A stretch of DNA of 64,000 nt from Microdon myrmicae. Its lineage: Eukaryota; Arthropoda; Insecta; Diptera; Syrphidae. Under the pieces are notes generated by a model. That model was not told the origin of the DNA. It was given only the letters and a program-made list of their open reading frames with translations, and did not search any database. Of this stretch, positions 11,931 to 23,879 are shown one piece after another; the stretch's first letter is position 1; each line of letters starts with the position of its first letter. Location: the NCBI GenBank assembly GCA_963931805.1, contig OZ007498.1, positions 67,262,206 through 67,326,205 of the forward strand. Reading direction: 5' to 3'. A program made the translations under genes and the position numbers.

Positions 11931-12233
11931 GGTGTATGCATAAGTTTAACTAAGAGATAGCGCCAGTGAAAAGTACGCAGCACACAGCAAAACTAGTGAA
12001 AGGCAGATTGAAATCGCTTGGATGGGACATCCAAGAAGTTGGAAAATGGCTCGACGAACGGTTTCCCACGAAAGACAAGCAGTTTTTCGGCATGTTATTT
12101 ATAAATTACCGGAAATATGGGCGAAATGTGTAGAAGCCGATGGCCAATATTTAGAATAAAAAAAATATTTCCCTCGAAAATTACGTATTTTTTTTATACC
12201 CAAGAAAACGAAAAAAACGTATGCATACACCTA
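11931..12233 (+). mobile_element. Short mariner family B derivative with both ends
   Basis: About 300 bp from CAGGTGTATGCATAAG to its near complement CGTATGCATACACCTAG. After the 5' end it goes straight to the last transposase codons (QFFRHVIYKLPEIWAKCVEADGQYLE) in one frame. The middle is deleted, which is typical of MITE-like derivatives. It sits in the same orientation, directly after the truncated B copy. Confidence 0.7.
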
Positions 12234-12475
12234 GTATATGAAAGTACATGCATTAACATTAAGATGGTCGTCAAGAAGAACTTTTGGATAAGTCGAAGCC
12301 AGCTCTCCGGAGTAGTAACTCGTCTTTAAATCCTGAACCTGGAAATCATCGAGTACCACAAAGGCTAAAAAGTCCCGGGATTTTTAATGAAATCAAGCAC
12401 TTTTGGGGCAAAGTTATATTTATGCCTCAATATAGTTGCCTTCGAAGGCGATATATTTGACATAACAATTGTCGA
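12234..12475. other. Unassigned spacer
   Basis: No gene or repeat recognised. Confidence 0.35.
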
Positions 12476-12545
12476 TTTCTAAACTCAAGTACACTCAACT
12501 TATGTGGAATTCTTATGTTATCGCTATGGTGTTAAGCACACAATC
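12476..12545 (+). repeat. V repeat fragment (copy 2)
   Basis: It matches the V block TTTCTAAACTCAAGTACACT and TTATCGCTATGGT found near 13.82 kb, then breaks off. Confidence 0.5.
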
Positions 12546-12844
12546 CCGTCCACCCTTGAATACTTACCTCTTTGGAGCTAAGCTCCATCATTAATCGCGC
12601 ATACAGTAAATATCGCGATATCAAATCAATATCAAACAAATTGAACGTGTAGTCCATATTGAATTTAATTTGAATCCATGACGTGAAAGAACGAACTATA
12701 CGTTCAACACACAGAATCCCCTAGATCCAATCTGTGGACCAGATGACCAACTTTCAAGTAAAATTGTTGAGAATCATAAATTGCAAATCTGCAATTTTAT
12801 GATCCTTTAAACGTTTGTTTACGCAAACCATTACCCACAATGAA

Positions 12845-13128
12845 CATCCTTGTCCATTCGCCTAGAACGAACAACTTGCGCAATAAAACGAATCGCACGT
12901 TCGTCTTAGCACCCAACAACATAGAGGATCATTAATGTGCATTAGCACGATCCTCTGTTGATTTTTCCTTTGTGTTTCCTCACCAGAAGACATCCTTGCC
13001 CATTCGCCTAGAACAAATAATTGGGGCCATAAATTGAATCGCACGTTCGTTTTAGCGCGTAACAACACAGAGGGTCATAAATGTGCATTAGCACGATCCT
13101 CTGTTGATTTTTCGTTTGTGTTTCCTCT
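12845..13128 (+). repeat. 146-bp tandem duplication with a hairpin in each unit
   Basis: Two units (from 12845 and 12991) share CATTCGCCTAGAAC, AATCGCACGTTCGT, GTGCATTAGCACGATCCTC and TGTTGATTTTTC, with about 15 percent divergence. In unit 1 GAGGATC pairs with GATCCTC around GTGC-ATTA-GCAC. In unit 2 the left arm is GAGGGTC, so one pair is lost. I see no coding function. Confidence 0.7.
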
Positions 13129-13494
13129 TTTGATCCCAAGCCAGGAAAGATATAGGAAGGAAATAGCGGCTGGCAAAAGGGCCAAGCAGAAAAAAGGACA
13201 TATCCTCCGATCTGCTGGATGGAAGAAAAGTCTTCGTTAAACGAGTTGACATTCAATTGTTGACCGAGACGGTCGTCCGCGAGTGGAGTTGGTGCTAAAG
13301 TTTTGAAGTCCGTTGCGCGTAAAATTATATCGAGAATATTACGAGTCAAAAAGATGGATGTGCTGTGATTTTGTGTTTTGTGTAATATAACCAGCGGGCG
13401 TGGAGTTTTCGTATGTGTGTTTGTCTAATTTATAATCTAGTAAAGTATATATTAATGTAACATTAACTAGCCCTAAGTGAAACTGTTAGAACCG
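13129..13494. other. Unassigned spacer
   Basis: No gene recognised. The last bases (CTGTTAGAACCGCCAC) look like the end of another V unit. Confidence 0.35.
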
Positions 13495-13962
13495 CCACCC
13501 CACTCCCTCCTCAGTAGCTTTATTACGATCAACTTCATGTGCGAACGACGGAGCGTGGAACCAACGAGCGAGAGAACGTCGGAGCAGGTGAGTGTGCCGG
13601 TGCTCTATACGTAAGTCGTGATTGTAGTAGTAAAGTCATGTTTACCTATGGGAGATTATGTGTTGTGTATACAGATCACATCGGTGTCACAAATTATAGC
13701 GTTTGCGACGATAGTGAAGAACGTGTGATTCAAACTGACGCGATGACGGCTAGATTCACTAAAAATGTAACCAATCCTTAACAAATCAGGCCACTGCCGC
13801 GTGTGCGAATTCGATTTCTAAACTCAAGTACACTCAACTTATATGGAATTGTTATGTTCTCGCTATGGTATACAGCTCTGATGCTTTGCTTATTCGATTT
13901 TCCTTTCGGTGTTATTCACTATTTGTTTGCATATTGTGTGTGTATCTGTTAGCAACACCACA
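13495..13962 (+). repeat. V repeat, nearly complete copy (copy 3)
   Basis: It runs from CCACCCCACTCCCTCC through TTACGATCAA, GAGAACGTCGGAG, a GTGTGCCGGTGCTCTAT block and TATAGCGTTTG to the end CTGTTAGCAACACCACA. The same order is seen at 54.05-54.54 kb. It is preceded by a V-like end, so in both places two V ends stand in tandem. It is an LTR candidate without visible primer site. Confidence 0.6.
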
Positions 13963-14068
13963 GATCCTTGTCCCTGTTTAATCCAAGTTGACATGCAGTC
14001 TCCTGGATCGCTACTTTGGCACCCGCCAAATAGTGAACCACTGTGTGCAGCAACATCCTGAGAAAGGT

Positions 14069-14216
14069 TGGCGCAGGGGTAATAACCTTGCCCGGAAACA
14101 CAAATTATTATGGACAATTTAACAAGTCTCGGAGAAGGACCGGATACCGGTGGAGAGACTTGCTAAATAAGGCCAAGACCGGATCCCGGTTGTAGTGCCG
14201 ATGATGATGATGATGA
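14069..14216 (+). mobile_element. SINE-related copy with a longer NLR-A-like tail
   Basis: It has the SINE body (TGGCGCAGGGGTAATAACC, TTGCCCGG, AATTTAACAAG), then a stretch with GGACCGGATACCGGTGG and GAGAGACTTGCTAAATAAGG, which matches the NLR-A coding end more fully than the other SINE copies, and the GATGAT end. The tRNA head is absent and the bases upstream differ from the other copies. Confidence 0.75.
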
Positions 14217-14570
14217 GTTCTACAGAAATGTCATCAATGCGCTAGATACCTTAAGTCCACCGAATCCCTTAGCTGGTACTCCGTTCGAACGTGAAGAGAA
14301 CTCGCAAGCTGGAAATCAGCTTATTCGTTAAGTAGAGGGTATCATTTACCATGTGTCTGGTGCAGTTGAGGCGAACCTACCGACAACTACGTTAAGGGAT
14401 TAGTAGAAGGAACCCCCGCTCACGCTTTGATTTTACCTCTCAAATATTCCCTGTTGGCAGATGGCCAACGACTACCCCAAGTAAGTCCTAATTTTTAACG
14501 CCAAATAACACTAGATCCCTTTGAGCCACCACTATATAAGTGATCGTGTTAGTAGATATTGCCACGACTC
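14217..14570. other. Unassigned spacer
   Basis: No gene or family match recognised. Confidence 0.35.
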
Positions 14571-15660
14571 TGTGGGGGTATTTACGAGGCGTAAGCAAGG
14601 ACGCGGGTTCAGTGAAATACCCCACCACACGCCACTGGTATAACAGAACTCCGAACTTTCACAGACGAGGAAGGAAATATAATACAAAAACGCAGTCTGG
14701 TTTTATTGTTAACGATGCTTTATTGTAACCAATGGTGAGGACAACAATTTGGTCGCGGGTTGTATTTTTAATGTTAATAATCTTAGCGACATAAGTTCAC
14801 TCTTTATTTAATTTAATGTTCGAATGGAATGATAAATTTGTTCTCTATTTAATTTAATTTAAACTGCCACGAACTCCACTTCGATGCTCGAATGTACAAT
14901 AATTTTTGTGTTTTATTTAATTTAATTTAAACTACCACGAACTCCACTTCGATGCTCCACTCGTAAAATTTGACCTGATCGCGACGACCTTTAAACGTCT
15001 GCCCCGTTGGACGGCAATAATCTGACTCACCGACGCAATCCATATCCGTCAGATTCAACGGTGGTAGATTACATCGTTGTGGGAGGATTCTATATGTGTC
15101 CGTATAGGACAAGTACGATGCCCTTCAGCCTGCATATCGGCAACGACGAAAATGCGCCTGAATAAACATGGACTCTGGTGTAATGAACTGCAGGCATTAT
15201 TGAGATACGCGATAGCGAAGATCGCCGAAGGAAGAAATAGGTTTCTGTGTCCTAAATAAACAGAAACGATATTTCGAGGTTCAAACGATGCGATGCAAAT
15301 TATTTGTGATTTAGGCGATGCTACATGTATGTTTGTTTGTTTTACAGGCCGGAGCATCATTAGGCATGATCTAGGGTATGATTGTCTAACGTCAATCATG
15401 TTCGTGCCCAAATCCCATGATCGGTAGATAACCGATAAAGGAAATTGGTCGCAACTGTAGCGAACCTTGGGATTGGAGAAATATTCAATGATGAATCGTA
15501 GCAAGAATTTAGGCTACATCTGTGCCAACAATTACGCTGGCCAGCGAGTGTTTATTGATTATAATTGTTAACAAGCTGAGTCGATTGGATTGATACGGTT
15601 CATGTAGTATGAACGAAATAATTTGTTTGATGTGCATGCTTGCTGGGGTTTTACTTTCAG
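14571..15660 (+). mobile_element. HP-family LTR-like element, copy G (3' truncated)
   Basis: It starts TGTGGGGGTATTTACG. The terminal bases form a stem with AAATACCCC..CCACA at 14615-14629. A tandem pair with a 68-bp period lies at 14847-14957. Shared blocks with copy D follow: GTCAGATTCAACGGTGGT, ATGCCCTTCAGCCTGCAT, the hairpin at 15234-15275, GATCGGTAGATAACCGATAA and GATGTGCATGCTTGCTGG. The match to D stops near 15660, before the CCACA end. No coding capacity is seen. Size and TG start suggest a solo LTR. Confidence 0.7.
15234..15275 (+). other. Conserved HP-family stem-loop (copy G)
   Basis: GAAATA, an unpaired G, then GTTTCTGT, face ACAGAAAC, GA and TATTTC around a loop with CCTAAATAA; AATAAA spans the loop and the start of the 3' arm. 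The same structure recurs at 37323-37364, 57856-57897 and 63655-63698. Confidence 0.65.
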
Positions 15661-15910
15661 TGTAAGTTAGCCACGACACACCTTGTGATCGTGCACATCG
15701 AAGTCAACCACGACTCCTATCAGTGATTGTGAGAGTGTAAAACTGCTAGTCCTAAAACTCCTGATCTAAGAGTCAACCACGTACTCGCTTACAGTGACCG
15801 GCCCATTAATAAGCCCTTTTACTGCAACTTCTTCCTAGTTCCAGCCATCGAGAACAGTTCCTGCAAACGACGTGGAACTGACTGATTTGTCTCATTTTGA
15901 GCTGAAGCAC
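15661..15910. other. Unassigned spacer
   Basis: No gene recognised. Short repeats of AGTCAACCACG occur near 15700 and 15770. Confidence 0.35.
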
Positions 15911-15918
15911 TTAAGGCT

Positions 15919-16084
15919 GTCACGCGGGAGACTGGGGTTCGATTCCCCGTCGGGGAGCCTCTGGCGCAAGACTAATGACCTTGCCCGGGAAAAACAAATC
16001 ATTATGGAAAATTTAACAAGCCTCAGGACTTGCTAAATAAGGCCAAGACCGGCTCCCGGTTGTAGTGCCGATGATGATGGTGAT
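15919..16084 (+). mobile_element. 5'-truncated SINE with 8-bp target duplication
   Basis: It starts inside the tRNA-Asp head at GTCACGCGGGAGACTGG, then has the T arm, body and GATGATGATGG tail. TTAAGGCT is duplicated at 15911-15918 and 16085-16092. It is a second independent copy of the element at 2883-3082. Confidence 0.88.
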
Positions 16085-16179
16085 TTAAGGCTATGTTTCG
16101 ACCGAGGGATGGTCCCATTGTCACAGATACATCCAATAGTGAATATTTTGAAACAAACTTATCCACTATTGCACGAATA

Positions 16180-16218
16180 AGTACCGGATACCGGTGAAGG
16201 GACTTGCTAAAAAATGCC
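16180..16218 (+). mobile_element. Fragment of SINE/NLR-A tail
   Basis: ACCGGATACCGGTG and GACTTGCTAAA match the tail region of copy 14069-14216. The rest is lost. Confidence 0.5.
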
Positions 16219-18027
<1,809 letters not shown>

Positions 18028-18433
18028 TTACTTGGGAAAAATAATAGAAACAAATTAGTTTTAATTTACAGTAAAAGTGTTTCATATCCTTTTAGTACTT
18101 AGTTGTTGCACCTTTGTTTTTAATGACTGCTTCGCATCTTCGTGCCATGGAATTGACTAGTTTGGTACAAGTCGGGGGTGGTATAGAGTACCATTCATCT
18201 TTTATTTTGGACCAAAGTTCTTCCTTATTTTTGGCGTTGCAGTCTCCGATCTTGCGCTCAAGAATGCCCCATGGGTATTCTATTGGGTTAAGAGTGGGGG
18301 ACTGCGATGGCCACTCCATAACATCGATTTTGTTTTGAAGAAACCATTTTTTAGCCAATTTTGAGGTGTGTTTGGGGTCATTATCCTGCATAAACTCCCA
18401 TTTAATAGGCATGTCCTCTTCAGAAAATTGTAG

Positions 18434-19846
18434 TGTAGCGGTTCTACGAACCGCACAACCGACTATAGGTGGAGATGTCCTTTCCGTCAAGGAACATACT
18501 CACCTTTATTCATTACACGTGCCCGCAGACACGTGTCCCAAGAGTCATGGCCATTCCTGTAACAAGCAACAACGTTGAACCCGATACCAAAAAGCAAGGA
18601 ACTGAACGTTCCAAAAGCTTCCAATATCGAGTTCAACGTTTCATGCATCATACCTGAAACAAAGGTTAGGTGAGGATTGCAACGCATTCATCCATCATAT
18701 GCAAAAACAATTGAAAAGGCAGAAATGCATCGCATCCCAGCAATGCACAATCTTCAATCCTGAACATCTGCACGATGTTTCCAAGGAATTACATTGCCGG
18801 TAAATAAACCGAACAAGGGATACATTCTCGGGTAGCTAAATGCAATTAGCACCTAAATCCCTCGCATGATCTAATGCTAAGGCACACTTGTGCAAACAAA
18901 CGATTCTTTGCGCCCCTGATTAGCAGCCATAGAGCCATAAGCTCTAAACACTATACCAGATAGATATTTATGAGTGAAAGGCAAACAAAAGCATTACATT
19001 CCATGGTTCCCATCCCATCTGAATTGCATGGGACCCTTTTTTCATGCCAGGTGTGTTGGATAAACAAAACCAGCGAAAGATCGGAGAATAAGCGGCGGCA
19101 TCCGATCTGTAAATAAAAGCAAAAAAGATACCGACCACCAGCAACCAATGTAACGACAATGATCACGAGGAAGATTTCTCCTTTTTCAGATCCGATGGGA
19201 AATTCTCCTTTTGAGATGCAAAGGGAAATTTTATGCTGCTAACAGATACGATGGGAAAACCTGTTAGCAGACAGGAAGAAAGATTTTCTTTTGCAGAGGC
19301 GAGGAAGTACCAGAGAATGGGATATTATTTGGATAGAGACAGTTAGTCTATATCGAGCATCCGTCCAGAGGAGAACAGTCTGAGAACCCCGCCGAGGAGG
19401 TCAATCCGCGTCGCGCCTTAATTTAATTCTTGAACGGCCCGCGGGTATAGTTTCGCGACAACTAAATCTTAAAGTTTGTGTTTGAATATGATAAAGAACG
19501 AGGAACATAGAAACTGCATCCTCAGTCATTTCGCGACAACTAAAGCTTAAAGTTTGTGTGTGAATATGATAAAGAACTATGAACATCGAAACTGCATTCT
19601 CGGTCATTTTGCGACAAACAAATTGCAAAGTCTGTGTATGACATTGGAAATACCTTTTAATAAATCGCCACGGGCGTAAGTGGAGTCAATCCTTGTGCTA
19701 TAAAAAATAAGGAAATAAAGCAAAATAAATAAAAAAAACATTTTGTGTTTCAGTTTTGTTTGCTGTTTCGCATTGTTCGGTGGAACACCGCAGCCAACAA
19801 CGACAATAACATTCGACGAACAATTAAATCAACAACAACCGCCAAA
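18434..19846 (+). mobile_element. HP-type LTR-like element (copy J) inside the Tc1 transposase
   Basis: The 1,413-bp insert is flanked by GTAG at 18430-18433 and 19847-19850. It starts TGTAGCGGTTCTACGAACCG, a terminal hairpin with a 3-base loop, and ends AACCGCCAAA. Inside are an inverted repeat (CTGCTAACAG at 19236-19245 with CTGTTAGCAG at 19261-19270), a 78-bp tandem array (19451-19640) and AATAAA-rich sequence near 19670-19740, as in an LTR. No long frame is seen. A segment near 19770-19840 resembles 51.34-51.41 kb. Confidence 0.75.
19451..19640 (+). repeat. 78-bp tandem array in copy J
   Basis: About 2.4 units start TTTCGCGACAACTAAA (19451, 19529) and TTTTGCGACAAACAAA (19607), with AAAGTTTGTGT and GAACATNGAAACTGCAT in order. 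Confidence 0.8.
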
Positions 19847-20468
19847 GTAGCATAACGGTGTTTAAGATTTCTGTATAATCTTTAGCACACATTTTGTCCT
19901 TTATAGAAAACATTCATTTAATGATTGTGGGATCAGCACCCCCAAATCATTAAATTGCCTCCACCACGTTTCACTGTCTGTCTGTATACTTTGGATCGAA
20001 TTCTGAGTTCATTAGTAGTCTGACGTACATTTCTCCATCGGAACAAATTAATCTTGGTTTCATCCGACCATAATATTTTATTCCAATTCGCACGGTGGAG
20101 GTGTTTTTTTTGGCAATAACCAGTCTCTGCTTTATATTTTTCTTGCTCAAGTATGGAACTTTTCTGGGACTTCTTCCAGGAAGACCCGCTTCTATTAGTA
20201 CTCGTACAAGCTGCGTTTAAGTCATTTTTTAATTCCGTTGAGGAAAAAAAACGGTTTGTTCTTGGATAGTCGGATTAGCAGTTTGTCGAGTCGTGAGGAT
20301 GTTTTTCTTTTTCTGCCTCTGGTTTACATTTTGGGACCTGAATGAAGAGCTGTGAATATTTTTTTCTTAGAGCACTTCATTAGCTTAGCTACTTCATTCA
20401 TTGTTTTCGGTGTCGAAGATTGTTGATCGTTATCTAAACCTTTGTTTCTATTATTTTTTCCAGCACTG

Positions 20469-20502
<34 letters not shown>

Positions 20503-20503
<1 letters not shown>

Positions 20504-20900
20504 GTTATGTTTTTATTTATAACAATTAAATCAATTAAATATAGAAGGTGGGTAAGAATGGGACTTACTGTGATTAAGTTAGAGCGACCGTTGAGCGGTC
20601 GCTGTGCTGTTGTTGTTGTTGTTGTTGTTGTCTGTCAGCGTCAGGTTGCAGGGGGCGTTGAAGGCTGCTCCCCTGTTCAGCAAGCTCTAATCGCGTCAGT
20701 TTTCTTGATTTTACCACTTTGGCCAACCTCGATCAAGTCCATTTTCACAGCTTCAACTTGTTTTTCGATCTCTGGAGTCTTTTGTGTGGGTTACAGCTTA
20801 TGGCGCTGTAGTTATAAATTGTTTAATAGTTTTTTCCTCTTTGCCGTTTTGTTGTTTTTGTGATATATATTTTTCACGAACTGGCAGGAAGTTTTTTGTG
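20503..20900 (-). mobile_element. T-family LTR-like fragment (copy T3)
   Basis: On the minus strand it shares GAACAGGGGAGCA, CCCCTGCAACCTG, GCGACCGCTCAACGGTC and the end AACATAACA with the T copy at 38361-39093. A (TTG)n run lies near 20609. The other end is not clear, and the limit at 20900 is approximate. Confidence 0.5.
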
Positions 20901-20999
20901 ATTGTCTTTTCTTCGGAGATTGACGGCGAACTTCGATCGCACCCCTCGATGGTAAAAAGGTGGCCCATCGTATTTACGCGTGCCGAGCGCTAAGGTAAC

Positions 21000-22085
21000 G
21001 TAGTGAAGACCCGACCGGCTCGGTCTGGTGATGGAATGAGACTCAGCGATATTAAGAAGAGGCATAATGGGCATCCAAGAGATGTGTGTAAACAAATCGA
21101 ATCTCGTCGGATGGTAATGGGTTTGCTTATGCATCGTTCGGTAATGAGGGTCAGCTAAATAAATAGCAGCCGCTCATTAAATGAAAAAAATGTCTTTCGG
21201 ATACCACAAACGATATGAATTGTTTATGTTATCACAGGAAAGCTATGTAGAAACAGCGTTCTTCTGTTTGGACATGGTGCGAGTTAGAGAATTTTATTGC
21301 TGGGAGAAAAAGGTCGCCGGCCAATGTGTACGTAAAGAAATTTATCGTACACATGGCGAAGTTGGGAAATAGACGGCGCAATATTTATAGGCCCTGTCAT
21401 GACGGTTACATTGTATGCGAACCGGATCATTTTGTTTACAGGGATTTGTCTGGTACCGAAGGTGCCGAATTCGTTTGGAATTCCAGATAAGCAAGGAAAG
21501 AAATCTTACGGAAAATTGTATGCGAAGAGATGCATGAAAAGGTAAGTTTTCTTTACAGGGACTTTAAGATTATAGATTTGATCTATATAATGCGTGAAGC
21601 ATTTACAGGTGCTAATGCTGTTGCATTAGCGAAGTTAGGACATTAGCTAAATGTTATGGGGGTGTTGCAGACGTAACACTAGATCGAACATTAAACGAGT
21701 AGCAATTTATAGCACCTCAGAGTATGCAACGATAAAGGTTGCAGCATAAAATTCTGTAGTGGCACTGAATGCTGCTAGTTGCTGAATAGACGAAAAAGAG
21801 AATTGTCTATTCATTTAAAAGTTTCAATGTTACTGTTTCGACACATTTTTGATTTTTGTTGTACTGTTTCTGACAGTATATTTTTTAACGTTTTGTAATC
21901 GAACATGTATACGGTGCCTACAGCACCTGTTTTTTATGACTAACCTTTATATAAAATAAAGTAAAATTTAGTGTGTTAAAAAATGAATTTCTTTTTCTGC
22001 CCAGTGTGGCAATCATTTGCTGTGAAGCAGAACAAACAGCGGGTTTTACGGTAAGTAGACAGTGGGGTTTGGCGGAACCGCCACA
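21000..22085 (+). mobile_element. ACC-type LTR-like repeat, copy C, inserted in NLR-B
   Basis: The same ordered blocks as at 4290-6030: GCATCGTTCGGTAATGAG, CATTAAATGAAAAA, ATGGTGCGAGTTAG, GTCGCCGGCCAATG, CCGAAGGTGCCGAATT, GATGCATGAAAAGGTAAG and the end GGCGGAACCGCCACA. It is followed at once by NLR-B reverse transcriptase sequence. The left end is uncertain. Confidence 0.65.
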
Positions 22086-22691
22086 AGCCTTCGACACGGT
22101 CTCAATTGGAGGGTTATATTACAGGCTGGTCAGATATGGCCATTATTATATATACTTTATGACATGAAATGATAGGACATTAGTGATCAGAAGTGACAAG
22201 GTGATCTCCGATATAACGTATAATATCAAGAATGGTTTGCAGCAGGGAGCGGTACTTTCTCCGATTCTTTTTAACATTTACATTAGTGGCTTATTAGGCG
22301 CACTTCCGCAAGCTGTTGCGTACTCAGACGATCTTATAATTTAGAGAACAGCTCCGAAAGTTGAGCTCATAAACATCTTATTACAACGCGACCTCAGTAA
22401 AGTGAAACGTCATCGCGACGAGCAGAAACTTAAGATCAACTTCAAATATGTGACGCCGTCCTGTTTAGAACCCCACGCGTGATACGAAAAAAAAAAACGG
22501 ACGAGACTCAGTTCTAGTGGGACCGCGTGAGCATACATTAGAGACCAAAAGTGTAATCAAATGCCTTTGCATCTGGCTAGATCAGTATCTATATTTTATC
22601 AAACACGTAGAAGCTGGTTTGAATAGAGCTAAGAGAAGTCTAGTTCACAGTAGTGAGGTTATATGACCCTAATCTCGCCAATTAGTATATG
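22086..22691 (+). mobile_element. NLR-B reverse transcriptase, copy a, first part
   Basis: Broken + strand frames give AFDTVSIGGLYYRLVRYG (the first catalytic D region), then NIKNGLQQGAVLSPILFNIY, QAVAYSDDLII (YADD changed to YSDD) and APKVELINIL. It follows the same order as the minus copy at 39.48-39.85 kb. The last bases (ATGACCCTAATC...GTATATGTGCG) correspond to the ACGCTAATCAGGCC...CATATATGG block, where the U repeat interrupts. It contains stops and is inactive. Confidence 0.8.
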
Positions 22692-23337
22692 TGCGTTATC
22701 TCGTTGCCGAGCGAGGAATGTCGTCGGTCGAGATCGTTGAGCTTCCACCGAACGAGGAATGTCGTCGGGGAATAGCCAAAGATGAGCACGGTGTCGATAG
22801 GTTGACGCAATGGCGTCCGAAACAACGATGTCTGAAACCAAATGGTTTTACATTGGAAAGGAACAACAATACCTTTTTTTCTTTTTTTCTAGAATTTCGC
22901 CTGGTCCAGATTCTTCAAGGCAACCTGGTTGTGTTTCGGTTAAGTACTTCTTTTCGCAATCTTTCGGCTTGAAGTTCCCTCGCTGAATGGATGTATTTGA
23001 TGAACCTGCTTATCCCTCCGTATGCAGTGATGATCACTTTGACTTTTGGTTGATGGGTTGTATTAAAACGAATTAAACCAGGATAATAAATAGAACGTTC
23101 CTTGTTTTAGTTAATTACATAAATTTAATGCAAAACTATCATCTGAATCACAACTATCACAGCAGTAACTTTTACAGCAAAAGGCACATGGTTTTGTACG
23201 GAAAATAAAATCCCAATTAATGTTCGACAGTTGATCGTGCACTGTCAACTGGTGTGGTGAATATGTTTGTCGGGGAGTGTACTAGACGATGAACGTACTA
23301 GATTCTCCCCGTGCATATAATTGCGAATCCGCAACAG
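22692..23337 (-). repeat. U repeat, copy 2, in NLR-B
   Basis: Reverse orientation of 6187-6975: two GAGGAATGTCG motifs near 22710 and 22760 come first, and the CGGGGAGAATCTAGTACG...CACTCCCCGA palindrome and GCGGATTCGCAATTATATG (reversed) come last. It sits in NLR-B just before the TATGGTTTAAC block, the same place as copy 3 at 44.89 kb, but in opposite orientation. Confidence 0.65.
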
Positions 23338-23339
23338 TA

Positions 23340-23877
23340 TAACCGGTGTACAAGTAGAAACTCGGCTTTTTTGTCAAATTCATCTATATTGGAAAAGATA
23401 CTTATAACAATCGAAATGCTATTGCTTGTTGAGAAACTCCTAACTGTTCTGCAAGCTGCTCTTGAGTTTCCAGTAAATCTTCAAATGCTTTGTCGGCACA
23501 TTTTTTTACTACACCTGGAAGTGGATCGTCTTCAAAACTGAAATTTCCTTCACAAATTTGCAAGATCACTTTTGTACTGTTGAATGACACGCAGAATGTT
23601 CACCAAAAGTCGAATTAATCAATTCCATAGCTTGAGCGTAATATTTTTTTTTTCATTTGAAAACAGAACAGAAGGCAATGGCTTAAAAGTCGTTTGTCGA
23701 GATCCAGCTTTTTTATAACTGATGCAAACAGAATGACATCTTGTAAATGACTGAAACTTAGTCATAAAAATAGCAAAAACTAAGCCGCATATATTCAAAA
23801 TGGCGAGCGAGTTGGATGGTTTAAGTATGTTTTTAATGCAACCAACCAGAGCCGAGTTTCTACTTACATACCTATTA
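23340..23877 (-). mobile_element. Internally deleted mariner (family E)
   Basis: Inverted ends share GTAGAAACTCGGCT (left TAACCGGTGTACAAG..., right its near complement ...CATACCTATTA), flanked by TA. The minus strand encodes a transposase fragment: GNFSFEDDPLPG, then ETQEQLAEQLGVSQQAI, the DNA-binding helix-turn-helix. No catalytic region remains. The TA target lies in the NLR-B block AGTATGG. Confidence 0.8.
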
Positions 23878-23879
23878 TA

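Larger units (their letters stand above)
18092..20440 (-). pseudogene. Tc1-type transposase, broken and split
   Basis: On the minus strand, from 20440 down: a helix-turn-helix part (MNEVAKLMKCSKKKIFTALH), a GRKRKTSSR basic linker, the first catalytic block WSDETKINLFRW, RGGGNLMIWGC, and AKDYTEILNTVML up to the insertion. It resumes at 18429 as QFSEEDMPIKWEFMQDNDPK with the second aspartate, and PTLNPIE with the final glutamate. That is a DD-E order. Joining the two halves across the insert keeps the frame (NTVML to QFSEED). Frameshifts and stops elsewhere in the N-terminal half show it was already decaying, or decayed since. Confidence 0.85.
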
